Shown here in pieces: positions 14,431 through 20,646 of a stretch of 20,646 nt of DNA. Within the stretch, counting starts at the first letter, position 1; every line of letters starts with the position of its first letter. Under the pieces are notes generated by a model that made no database searches, had not been told where the DNA came from, and saw only the letters and a program-made list of their open reading frames with translations. Position numbers and translations under genes: made by a program. Origin of the DNA: Chloroflexota bacterium (lineage in GTDB: Bacteria > Chloroflexota > UBA6077 > FW602-bin22 > JACPQP01); assembly GCA_016190465.1 (NCBI GenBank), contig JACPQP010000065.1:1-20646 (forward strand), given 5' to 3'.

Positions 14431-14475
14431 GATGCGTTTGATGCACCTGACGTACCCGATGTTCCTGACGCTCCC
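14431..14475. repeat. 9-bp coding repeat in the hyuB 3' part
   Basis: Five 9-bp units of the form GAY-GYN-CCY (the first one GATGCGTTT) are read as DAF-DAP-DVP-DVP-DAP. They lie between the GGKPG turn and VLPSKTLLTVRRGD, where I would expect a short loop. Confidence 0.65.
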
Positions 14476-14749
14476 ATCGCGCGCGACGACGCGGCGCGGG
14501 TGCTGCCGTCGAAGACGCTGTTGACTGTGCGGCGCGGCGACGTCCTGCATCATGTCGTGGCGGGTGCCGGCGGGTACGGCGATCCCTTCGCGCGCGATCC
14601 GGCGCTCGTCCTGGCGGACGTCCGCAACGGGAAAGTCACCGTCGAGCACGCGCGCCAGGAATACGGGGTAGCGATCCGGCCGGATACACTGGCCATTGAC
14701 GCCGTAGCGACGGCGCGGCTGCGGGCGTAGAGAGCCGCGAGACACGGCA

Positions 14750-14785
14750 ACGCGGAGACCGTCCCCGCGTCTCTCCTCTCCGCGT
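14750..14785. terminator. Hairpin between convergent hyuB and GT39 genes
   Basis: ACGCGGAGA (14750-14758) and TCTCCGCGT (14777-14785) form a perfect 9-bp stem; GAGAC/GTCTC (14755-14759, 14769-14773) is an alternative inner stem. It fills the 57-nt gap between two convergent genes, so bidirectional termination is plausible. No T-run is present. It shares GAGACGCGGGGA with the tract near 3390. Confidence 0.4.
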
Positions 14786-14787
14786 CA

Positions 14788-16719
14788 CTACTCGCTGCCT
14801 CGGGCGACGTCCACCTCGACCAGCAGGATCCCGTTCTCGCCGGTCTCCTCGACCAGCAAGCGGGCCAGCGTCTCTGGCCGATACAGGCCGATCTCGAGGA
14901 CGTAGCGGCCCGGGGCCATCTCGGGGGGGACTCTCAGCCGAAAGACGTCCCGGACGGTCCTGCCCGGCGCCCACCGGCTGGTCCCGAAGCCGTCGCCGCC
15001 GGCCCGCCGGTCGATCTGACTGTAGATATGATCAACCTGGCCCATCAGGTGAACGAACGCCGTCAGGTCCTCGCGAAACCGCTGCTCGGCCTGCCAGTAG
15101 AGTGCCAGCTCGATCGTCTCTCCTGGCTGAAAAGTGTGCTGGCGGAGGTCATAGCCTACGAGGACGATACCGTCGACGAACCGCGTCTGGAGCTCGTTGG
15201 AGATCGATTGCTCCCTGGCCAGGCGGATCCCTCCGGTGGGCCGGAAGAGCTGGAGATGGATGCCCTGGAACGAGCGGCCCACTCCTTCGCGCCGCGAGAC
15301 CGAGTGGAGCAGCCGGGTCACCTCCTCGGTCGGGTCGACGACCTGATCCTGCCATAGGACCAGCCACAAGCGCTCGTGGCGGCTGAGGATCGGCTCAAGG
15401 GCGTCGGCGACGGTGAGGTCGAGCTGCCGGGAGAGGTCGAGGATCGGGCCGGGCGGCAGGCCATAGACCGGAAGGTCCCGGCGGAGATAGTAGCTGACGG
15501 CCGGCTGGGCGTGTCCGCCGACGGCGAGGATGCCATCGCCCGGCTCCGCGTATTCCTCGACGTACGCGACGACCGATCGGAAGTCGTCCCGCGCCAGGGC
15601 GGGATCGAAGTACAGACGGGATAGCCCGACGACGGCCAGAGCGGTCAGCGCGGTGAGGCCAGCCAGGCCGAGGGCCCGGCCGATGGCGCGGAGCGGCGAG
15701 CATCCCCCGGCGAGCAGGACGGCCAGGCCCGCGCCCATCGCGACCACCAGGGCGGGCTGCACCTCGATCAGGTAGCGTGGGTGGAACTTCGGCCGCTGGG
15801 AGGTCAGGAGATAGAGGGCGACAACCGGGACGACGACGAGCAGGGCGAGGATGAGACCGACTCGGCGCGTTGGCCCCCGCATCGTGAGGATGCCAAGGAT
15901 AGCGGTGGCCGCGCTGAGCGCCAGCGCGATGCCGACCAGGTGCCCCGGCAGCCACTCACTGCCCGTCAGGGTGACTGCGGTCAGCCAGACGAACGTCCCC
16001 AGGCCCAGCGTTCCGGGCCAGTAGGTCGCATCGGCCACCACGCGCCGCCAGGTCGGCTCGAGCCAGGGGAGGAACAGGAGAACGGCCAACCCCTGGCAGA
16101 GCGCCCACTGGACGCCGATGGCGAGCGGTCGCTTCCTGGCTGTCGCGAGCCAGACCGCCAGCCCCGCGGCCTGGGCGGTGATGAGGAGCGCGGTGTAGAG
16201 GTGCGTGTAGAGGGCCAGGCTGGTGACGGCGGCGTAGCCGACCCCGAGGCGCGCCTCGCCGCGAAGCGCCCGGACGAAGAGCAGGCAGGAAGTTGCCGCC
16301 AGCGCCGCCAGCAGAGTGTACATCCGGGCTTCCTGGGCGTAGCGGACGGCGAACGGCGAGAGCGCCACCAGCCAGCCGGCGATCAGCCCGGCCAGGGGCC
16401 CGTGGCGCGCGTCGACGGCGCGGGCGAGCCGATCGACCAGTGGCACCAGCAGCGTGCCCGCGAGCACCGAGGGGAAGCGGATGGCGAACTCGCTCATCCC
16501 GGTCAGGGCGATCGCCAGGTGGAGGAGGATGAAGTAGAGCGGCGGGTGGTTGTCGGTGGCGGCGTTGGCCAGGACCCCGGCGAGGTCGCCCTGGGCGAAC
16601 AGCACGCTGACCGCCTCGTCGTACCAGAGGCTGGGCTCGCCCAGGCGAAAGACCCGGAGCCCGAACGCGCTGGCCGTGACGAGCAGCACCGACCGATCGA
16701 CGGGCGACCGACCGAGCAC
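14788..16719 (-). CDS. Membrane glycosyltransferase, GT39/ArnT-like (GT-C fold)
   Basis: The 643-residue protein is integral to the cytoplasmic membrane and predicted to move sugars from a polyprenyl-phosphate donor to a protein, lipid or polymer outside the membrane. Residues 1-370 hold about 9-10 hydrophobic helices. The GT-C signature is present: LWYDEA (31-36, acidic pair D34-E35) in the first outer loop, and TDNHPPLYF (55-63). YAQEARMYTLL and a KFHPRYLIEVQPAL segment follow, as in dolichyl-phosphate-mannose-type transferases. The soluble C-terminal 270 residues include a beta-rich part (FQPGETIELALYWQ to PGRYVLEIGLY) that is probably extracytoplasmic. GTG 16719 has AGGAGG just upstream. 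It lies after the GT4 gene on the same strand but has its own promoter. Confidence 0.85.
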   Translation of the reverse strand: MLGRSPVDRSVLLVTASAFGLRVFRLGEPSLWYDEAVSVLFAQGDLAGVLANAATDNHPPLYFILLHLAIALTGMSEFAIRFPSVLAGTLLVPLVDRLARAVDARHGPLAGLIAGWLVALSPFAVRYAQEARMYTLLAALAATSCLLFVRALRGEARLGVGYAAVTSLALYTHLYTALLITAQAAGLAVWLATARKRPLAIGVQWALCQGLAVLLFLPWLEPTWRRVVADATYWPGTLGLGTFVWLTAVTLTGSEWLPGHLVGIALALSAATAILGILTMRGPTRRVGLILALLVVVPVVALYLLTSQRPKFHPRYLIEVQPALVVAMGAGLAVLLAGGCSPLRAIGRALGLAGLTALTALAVVGLSRLYFDPALARDDFRSVVAYVEEYAEPGDGILAVGGHAQPAVSYYLRRDLPVYGLPPGPILDLSRQLDLTVADALEPILSRHERLWLVLWQDQVVDPTEEVTRLLHSVSRREGVGRSFQGIHLQLFRPTGGIRLAREQSISNELQTRFVDGIVLVGYDLRQHTFQPGETIELALYWQAEQRFREDLTAFVHLMGQVDHIYSQIDRRAGGDGFGTSRWAPGRTVRDVFRLRVPPEMAPGRYVLEIGLYRPETLARLLVEETGENGILLVEVDVARGSE

Positions 16720-16775
16720 CCAGCCCTCCTGCCGACCGGAAAGAATGCCGCCGCGGAGAACTGGCCGGCCATTGG

Positions 16776-16804
16776 ACTATAGCCGCCGGACGATCTCACG
16801 TCAA
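16776..16804 (-). promoter_or_regulatory. Sigma70-type promoter for the GT39-like gene
   Basis: On the minus strand, TTGACG (16799-16804) and TATAGT (16776-16781) are separated by exactly 17 bp, the best -35/-10 pair in the window. The leader to GTG 16719 is about 50 nt. It lets this gene be expressed apart from the mre operon upstream. Confidence 0.7.
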
Positions 16805-16829
16805 TCGGATCACCTTCCCTCCTCCCTCA

Positions 16830-17936
16830 TCACTTTACCGCCCGCTCGATCGCGCTCAGTGTCTCCGCTGCGCAGCGGGCCCAACTGAACTGCTGGCTCC
16901 GGACCAGCCCACGCTCGCGCAGGTCGGCGCGCAGTGATGGCTGCGCGATCAGACGGGCCAGGGCGCCGGCGATGTTCTCCGGGCCGGTGGGATCGACCAG
17001 CAGGCCGGCCTCGCCGACCACCTCGGGCAGCGAGCCCGCCCGGGAGGCGACGACCGGCGTGCCGCAGGCCATCGCCTCCAGTGTCGGCAGCCCGAAGCCC
17101 TCGTACAGTGATGGGAAGACGAGCGCGACCGCGCCGTTCAGCAGCGCCGGCAGGTCGGCCTCCGGTGTGTAGCCGAGAAAGCGCACGGCGTCGCCCAACC
17201 CCAGCGCCGTGGCGGCTCGGTACACGTCGTCGGCGCCGTAGCCGGGCTTGCCGGCGATCACCAGCCGATGCCGTCGCCGGTCGGTCTCGTCCAGCCGGGC
17301 GAACGCCTCCAGCAGCCGCCGGTAATTCTTGCGCGGTTGGATCGTGCCGACGGCCAGGAAGTATGGCCGGTCCAGACCATAGCGCGCGATCACGGGGGCC
17401 ACCTCGGCCCCCGCGAGCGGCCGGAACGCCGGATCGTACCCCAGAGAGACGACGTCGATCCTGGCCGGCGCCACCCCCAGCCGACGGACGAGGTCGTCGC
17501 GCGTCGTCTGCGAGTCGGCGATGACCCGGGACGCGGCGCGCACGCTGTACCAGGTGCCGAGGTGCAGGTACCACCAGCGGGCCGGCGGATAGGCGAACCG
17601 GTAGTCCAGATGGCCAAGGTCGTGGACAGTGACGACCCCGCGGCAGACCCGGAGCACCGGGAGCACGTGCGCCGGCACGAACAGCACGTCCGGACGGTCG
17701 TGGAGGAGCGCCGCCGCCAGCCGGGTCTGGGTCCAGAGGCGCGGCTGGGGAATCGACCGAAGCCGGGCTGACGGGCCAGTGGAGAGTACCTCGGGCGGGA
17801 GCGACTGATTGCAGTAGAGCGTGAGCCGGTGCGGGGTGGCGATGGCCAGGAGGTGGCGCAGCAGGTGGTACGAGTAGCCCTCCACGCCGGTCCGCTGGCC
17901 GCTGGCCGCGCGGCTGGCGTCGATGGCGATGTTCAT
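16830..17936 (-). CDS. GT4 family glycosyltransferase
   Basis: The 368-residue cytosolic or membrane-associated GT-B enzyme is predicted to transfer a sugar, probably mannose-type, from a nucleotide donor. The N-terminal domain begins MNIAIDASRAASGQRTGVEGY, with the usual glycine-rich acceptor loop, and has VTVHDLGHLDY (102-112). The C-terminal donor domain has FLAVGTIQPRKN (193-204), VRFLGYTPEADLPALL and the EX7E motif (E279-E287) in SLYEGFGLPTLEAMACGTPVVAS. ATG 17936 has GGGAGG 6 nt upstream. The gene starts 31 nt after the mreD stop and is likely the last gene of the mre transcript. That ties it to envelope or surface polysaccharide synthesis (inference); the acceptor is unknown. Confidence 0.85.
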   Translation of the reverse strand: MNIAIDASRAASGQRTGVEGYSYHLLRHLLAIATPHRLTLYCNQSLPPEVLSTGPSARLRSIPQPRLWTQTRLAAALLHDRPDVLFVPAHVLPVLRVCRGVVTVHDLGHLDYRFAYPPARWWYLHLGTWYSVRAASRVIADSQTTRDDLVRRLGVAPARIDVVSLGYDPAFRPLAGAEVAPVIARYGLDRPYFLAVGTIQPRKNYRRLLEAFARLDETDRRRHRLVIAGKPGYGADDVYRAATALGLGDAVRFLGYTPEADLPALLNGAVALVFPSLYEGFGLPTLEAMACGTPVVASRAGSLPEVVGEAGLLVDPTGPENIAGALARLIAQPSLRADLRERGLVRSQQFSWARCAAETLSAIERAVK

Positions 17937-17967
17937 TCCCGTCCTCCCCGTCCTCACGCGCCCGTCC

Positions 17968-18462
17968 TCACGGGAGCCAGCCAGGACGAGCCGTGCACCG
18001 GTCGACCGCGCGAAGCAGCAGGTGGACCGGGACCATCCAGAGGGTGTTCAGCGTCGCGGCCGGCAGGACGAGCAGCGCGACGGTGGGCGTCCAATCGACC
18101 GGCCAGCCAAACAGGGCCATGGCGATGCCGAGCACGAGGTAGTAGACGATGGTGAGGAGCGCGACTGAGATCAGTGGAAGGTAGTCGTGGAGCTGGCGCA
18201 GCGGTTCGCCGATGGTCGCGGCGAGGAGGGCGACGCAGCCCAGCGCCACGATGCTGACACCGAACGGTGCCGCCGAGAACAGGTCGGCGCAGATCCCCCC
18301 GACGATGGCCCAGAGCGTGCCCTCCTCGATGCCCCGCAGCATGCTCCAGCTCACCACAAGCAGGAGCACCAGGTTCACGCTCGCCTGCCCGATTTGCACT
18401 TGCGGCAGCACCGCCGCCTGCACCAGCGCGCCGAGCAACAGGACGATCATCGCCAGATACAT
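17968..18462 (-). CDS. mreD: Rod shape-determining protein MreD
   Basis: The 164-residue membrane protein has about five hydrophobic helices and almost no soluble part, typical of MreD (about 160-170 residues). Conserved-looking features are LVLLLVVSWSMLRG, EEGTLWAIVGGICADLFSAAPFG (46-68) and the closing LNTLWMVPVHLLLRAVD. MreD is a partner of MreC and MreB in the elongasome that guides lateral cell-wall synthesis. The ATG follows the mreC stop by a single base, with GGAG from the mreC end as ribosome-binding site, so the two are translationally coupled. The usual next genes, mrdA (PBP2) and rodA, are replaced here by a glycosyltransferase. Confidence 0.88.
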   Translation of the reverse strand: MYLAMIVLLLGALVQAAVLPQVQIGQASVNLVLLLVVSWSMLRGIEEGTLWAIVGGICADLFSAAPFGVSIVALGCVALLAATIGEPLRQLHDYLPLISVALLTIVYYLVLGIAMALFGWPVDWTPTVALLVLPAATLNTLWMVPVHLLLRAVDRCTARPGWLP

Positions 18463-18463
18463 A

Positions 18464-19276
18464 CTACTCCAGCTTGACCGGCAGGTGATTGGTGATGACG
18501 AGCACCTCTTCGAGCTTGTCGATGGCGACCGCGGGGTCGAGCCGCGCCTCCTGGAACATGTCGATGTCCTTCTGCCGGACGTCGACGACGCGGCCGATGG
18601 GAATGCCGGGGGGGTAGATCCCGCCGAGTCCGGAGGTCAGCACCCGGTCGCCGGTCTTCACCGACTCTCCCTGGGCGATGTAGCGCATCGCCAGCTCGCC
18701 GGTCCGGGCGCCGTAGACGACGCCGCGCGCGCGAGAGTCCTGGATGGTGCCATTGACCGAGCTGCCGACGTCGACGATCAGGAGCACTTTGGCCGTGTTC
18801 GCGTGGAGCCGGACCAGTTGGCCGACGAGCCCCTCGGTGGTCATCACGGTCATCCCTTCGGCCAGGCCATCGGCCGAGCCCAGGTCGATGATGATGGCCT
18901 TGACGAGGGGATTGGTGTCGCGGCCGATGATCCGGGCGACCTGCCACTGGAGGGTGGGGCGCGCCAACCGGAGCTGAAGCTGACTGCGATACAGGGCGTT
19001 CTCCCGCTCGACTTCAGGCAGGCGGGCGGTCGCGGCGCGCAGATCCGCGATCTCCTGGCGGAGCTGGGCGTTCTCGCGGCGCAGCTCGCCGATGCTCTGA
19101 ATCGTCTGGACGAACTCCACCAGGCTCCGGACCGGCGCGCCCACCGCGCTCGTGGCCGGGCCGAGGGCGGCGAACGCCCCGCTCTCGATGAGCCCGAGGC
19201 GCGGCAGACGGAAGAGGATGACGACGCCGAACCCGATGGCGAGGACCGCGATCAAGTAGCCGAGTCGTGCCAGCAC
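18464..19276 (-). CDS. mreC: Rod shape-determining protein MreC
   Basis: The 270-residue bitopic protein links cytoplasmic MreB to wall synthases. It has an N-terminal membrane helix (about 4-23, RLGYLIAVLAIGFGVVILF), a coiled coil (about 58-98, GELRRENAQLRQEIADLR) and then a beta-rich periplasmic/extracellular domain with IIGRDTNPLVKAIIIDLGS, GLVGQLVRLHANTAKVLLIVD and VLTSGLGGIYPPGIPIGRVV, all MreC hallmarks. I set the start at GTG 19276, five bases after the mreB stop and with GGTAGGT just upstream. The frame is open back to 19375, but that would overlap mreB by 94 bases and add a polar Arg-rich head before the helix. Confidence 0.88.
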   Translation of the reverse strand: MLARLGYLIAVLAIGFGVVILFRLPRLGLIESGAFAALGPATSAVGAPVRSLVEFVQTIQSIGELRRENAQLRQEIADLRAATARLPEVERENALYRSQLQLRLARPTLQWQVARIIGRDTNPLVKAIIIDLGSADGLAEGMTVMTTEGLVGQLVRLHANTAKVLLIVDVGSSVNGTIQDSRARGVVYGARTGELAMRYIAQGESVKTGDRVLTSGLGGIYPPGIPIGRVVDVRQKDIDMFQEARLDPAVAIDKLEEVLVITNHLPVKLE

Positions 19277-19281
19277 CGGAC

Positions 19282-20340
19282 CTACCGTAGGGGTCGTGCG
19301 TATTGCACGGGAACTTCGACCTTCTGAAGGATCTCGAGCTCTTCGAGCGCCTGACCGGTCCCCCGGACGACGCACGTCAACGGGTCCTCAGCCCGGTAGA
19401 CGTGCATCTTCGTCTCGTGGCCGAGGCGCTCGGGGAGTCCGGCCAGCAGGGCGCCACCGCCAGCCAGGGCGATGCCGTGGGTCATCAGATCGGCCACCAG
19501 CTCGGGTGGCGTCTCCTCGATCGTCGTTCGCACCGCCTCCACGATCGCCGAGACCGAGCCGGAGATCGCCTCGCGCACCTCGACGCTGCTGATCTCGATA
19601 GATTTCGGCAGGCCGGTCACCAGGTCCCGGCCACGGAGCGTGACCATCTTCTCCTCGGGCAGGGGATAGGCCGACCCCGCGGCGATCTTGACCTCCTCGG
19701 CCATGCGCTCGCCGATCAACAGGTTGTGCTTCTGCCGCGCGTACAGCACGATCTCCTGATCCATCTCGTCGCCGGCGATCCGAATCGAGCGACTCACGAC
19801 GATGCCGCCCAGCGAGATCACCGCGACCTCGGTTGTGCCACCCCCGATGTCCACGATCATCGAGCCGGTCGCGTCGGTCACCGGCAGGCCCGCCCCAATC
19901 GCCGCCGCCATCGGCTCCTCGATCAGGTGCGCCTCGCGCGCGCCGGCGTTGCGGGCCGCGTCGTGGACCGCCATCTTCTCGACCTCGGTGACGCCGCTCG
20001 GGATGCCAATCACGATGCGTGGGCGCGGAATCCGCCCGAATTGCTGATGCACCCGGGCGATGAAGTACTGGAGCATCTGCTCGGTCACGTCGAAGTCGCT
20101 GATCACCCCGTCCTTCAGTGGCCGCACGGCGACGATGTTCGCTGGCGTGCGACCAACCATGCGCTTTGCCGCGGCGCCAATCGCCAGCACCTTCTTCGTC
20201 TTCTTGTTGATTGCGACCACCGAGGGCTCGTTGATCACGGTGCCCTTCCCGCGCACCAGCACCAATGTGTTGGCGGTGCCCAAGTCAATGCCGATGTCCA
20301 GCGAGAAGACGCCGAGAAGCGCGCTCAGGGGCGAGAACAA
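19282..20340 (-). CDS. mreB: Rod shape-determining protein MreB (actin homologue)
   Basis: The 352-residue actin-fold ATPase forms membrane-bound filaments that orient lateral wall synthesis. Visible motifs are phosphate-1 DIGIDLGTANT (15-25), LIEEPMAAAIGAGLP (139-153), phosphate-2 DIGGGTTEVAV (164-174) and the adenosine loop AGGGALLAGLPERL (293-306). The length matches the usual 340-350. The start is TTG 20340 with GGAGGA 5 nt upstream, in the short hydrophobic N-terminus that often tethers MreB to the membrane (FSPLSALLGVF). It is the first gene of an mreB-mreC-mreD-GT4 operon and has its own promoter. Confidence 0.95.
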   Translation of the reverse strand: MFSPLSALLGVFSLDIGIDLGTANTLVLVRGKGTVINEPSVVAINKKTKKVLAIGAAAKRMVGRTPANIVAVRPLKDGVISDFDVTEQMLQYFIARVHQQFGRIPRPRIVIGIPSGVTEVEKMAVHDAARNAGAREAHLIEEPMAAAIGAGLPVTDATGSMIVDIGGGTTEVAVISLGGIVVSRSIRIAGDEMDQEIVLYARQKHNLLIGERMAEEVKIAAGSAYPLPEEKMVTLRGRDLVTGLPKSIEISSVEVREAISGSVSAIVEAVRTTIEETPPELVADLMTHGIALAGGGALLAGLPERLGHETKMHVYRAEDPLTCVVRGTGQALEELEILQKVEVPVQYARPLR

Positions 20341-20380
20341 CGTGATCCTCCAGGGACGAGCTGCGGCAATCGCACGCGGG

Positions 20381-20389
20381 ATTATAGCA
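20381..20389 (-). promoter_or_regulatory. Extended -10 promoter of the mre operon
   Basis: On the minus strand TGCTATAAT is a perfect extended -10 (TGnTATAAT). No good -35 lies 17 bp upstream, which extended -10 promoters tolerate; CTGACA lies 21 bp upstream. The leader to the TTG at 20340 is about 35 nt. The context GCTATAATCC repeats exactly at the pfkB promoter. Confidence 0.6.
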
Positions 20390-20526
20390 CAGTCATCACT
20401 TCTGGCGTGTCAGGATCATCTCCCGGGGACTGGCAGTTGTTCACCTTCGTTTGCTCTGCTAGACTCATCCTCGGGCCACTGGGTGCAGGTACGAGCGCCC
20501 ACTGCCCGCCGGTCGCGTGGGGAAGA

Positions 20527-20554
20527 CCCTCACCTCGACCCCTCTCCCGAGGGG
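20527..20554. repeat. CCCTCACC-type hairpin repeat
   Basis: CCCTCACC is followed by CCCCTC (20539-20544), TCCC and GAGGGG (20549-20554), a 6-bp perfect stem. The plan matches the element translated within the lipoprotein at 9066-9105. Confidence 0.55.
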
Positions 20555-20555
20555 A

Positions 20556-20646
20556 CCAAGTAGGTCTCGGAAAGTTCACCTGCGTCCCGGGAAGGTCCAG
20601 GACGGGCGGAGCCCGTCCTGGCGGGGTTTGGGGTGTCCCCAAAACC
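20556..20646. repeat. 91-bp repeat, intergenic copy at window end
   Basis: Inverted copy of the hyuA-internal element 12480-12570. Its hairpin is perfect: CCAGGACGGGC (20597-20607) with GCCCGTCCTGG (20611-20621) around a 3-nt loop. This copy may extend past the window edge. Confidence 0.9.

Larger units (their letters stand above)
12918..14730 (+). pseudogene. hyuB: Hydantoinase/oxoprolinase subunit B, broken by a one-base frameshift
   Basis: HyuB partner of the preceding gene, starting 12 nt after its stop, with GAGG ahead of the ATG. The N-terminal frame (12918-14243) has FELVKNGLSAIVDEMALTMVR, DPYEGGTHLPDLF, AHHSDIGG and TEIYQEGLRIPPLRLYD, all HyuB-typical. After DGVDGNSSIV (GTC at 14181-14183) the family sequence continues one base forward as VHFSNNPIEIVEAEQPLRIEQYGFVPDTGGP to the stop at 14728-14730. 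Skipping one base, for example C14184, rejoins the frames into 603 residues with no gap against the expected SSIV-x-x-FSNN spacing. Uncorrected, translation ends at 14243 after 441 residues. Sequencing error, a recent mutation or recoding are all possible. Two repeat tracts (13251-13286 and 14431-14475) add non-family residues. Confidence 0.82.
20341..20646. other. Non-coding region upstream of mreB
   Basis: These 306 bases hold the mreB promoter (20381-20389), an unexplained stretch (20390-20526), a CCCTCACC-type hairpin (20527-20554) and a copy of the 91-bp repeat (20556-20646). An open minus-strand frame across the repeats (20382-20642) looks like translated repeat, not a gene. Confidence 0.7.

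Noticed and set aside
15781..16782. Plus-strand open frame of 333 codons opposite the GT39-like gene
   Set aside because: Its product is Arg/Gly/Asp/Gln-rich with no domain, as expected for the complement of a membrane protein gene.
19277..19375. Longer mreC beginning at 19375
   Set aside because: It would overlap mreB by 94 bases and add an Arg-rich head unlike MreC before the membrane helix.
20382..20642. Minus-strand open frame upstream of mreB
   Set aside because: Most of it is the 91-bp repeat and the CCCTCACC hairpin; it would also overlap the mreB promoter.

Overview
The window is high-GC bacterial DNA with dense genes, many GTG/TTG starts and clear Shine-Dalgarno sites. Its gene content and its many palindromic repeats suggest a Chloroflexota bacterium, perhaps Thermomicrobia/Sphaerobacter-like. 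That assignment is inference, because no rRNA or other marker gene is present.

Layout. 1-156: a 39-bp GC-rich tandem repeat. 157-1407 (-): a TreT-type trehalose synthase. 1408-1783: intergenic DNA with two repeat families. 1784-3214 (-): two tandem BON-domain proteins with Gly/Pro/aromatic-rich N-termini. 3488-4129 (-): a small HEXXH protein resembling ATLF-type zinc peptidases. It is divergent from 4360-6440 (+), a PfkB/1-phosphofructokinase gene followed by a nucleotidyltransferase-like gene, and the two promoters overlap. 6502-9219 (-): a 905-residue lipoprotein joining a YVTN propeller, a soluble-glucose-dehydrogenase-type propeller and a C-terminal cupredoxin. 9403-10614 (-): a DRE-TIM metallolyase related to isopropylmalate/homocitrate synthase. 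It is divergent from 10752-14730 (+), a hydantoinase/oxoprolinase A-B pair whose B gene carries a frameshift. 14788-16719 (-): a GT39-like membrane glycosyltransferase with its own promoter. 16830-20340 (-): mreB-mreC-mreD followed by a GT4 glycosyltransferase, a rod-shape/envelope operon. 20341-20646: the mreB promoter and more repeats.

The most striking signal is not a gene. Palindromic or tandem repeats of several families lie inside coding sequences and are read through in frame. One lies just after the lipobox cysteine of the big lipoprotein. Three lie in hyuA, where a 91-bp copy matches a second copy at the window end and a heptamer tract matches an intergenic copy at about 1709-1744. 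Two more lie in hyuB, upstream and downstream of its frameshift. This resembles the protein-coding palindromic elements described in Rickettsia, but the families look different.

Other points of interest are the lipoprotein's apparent pairing of a PQQ-type dehydrogenase with its own copper electron carrier, and the overlapping divergent promoters at 4273-4317.
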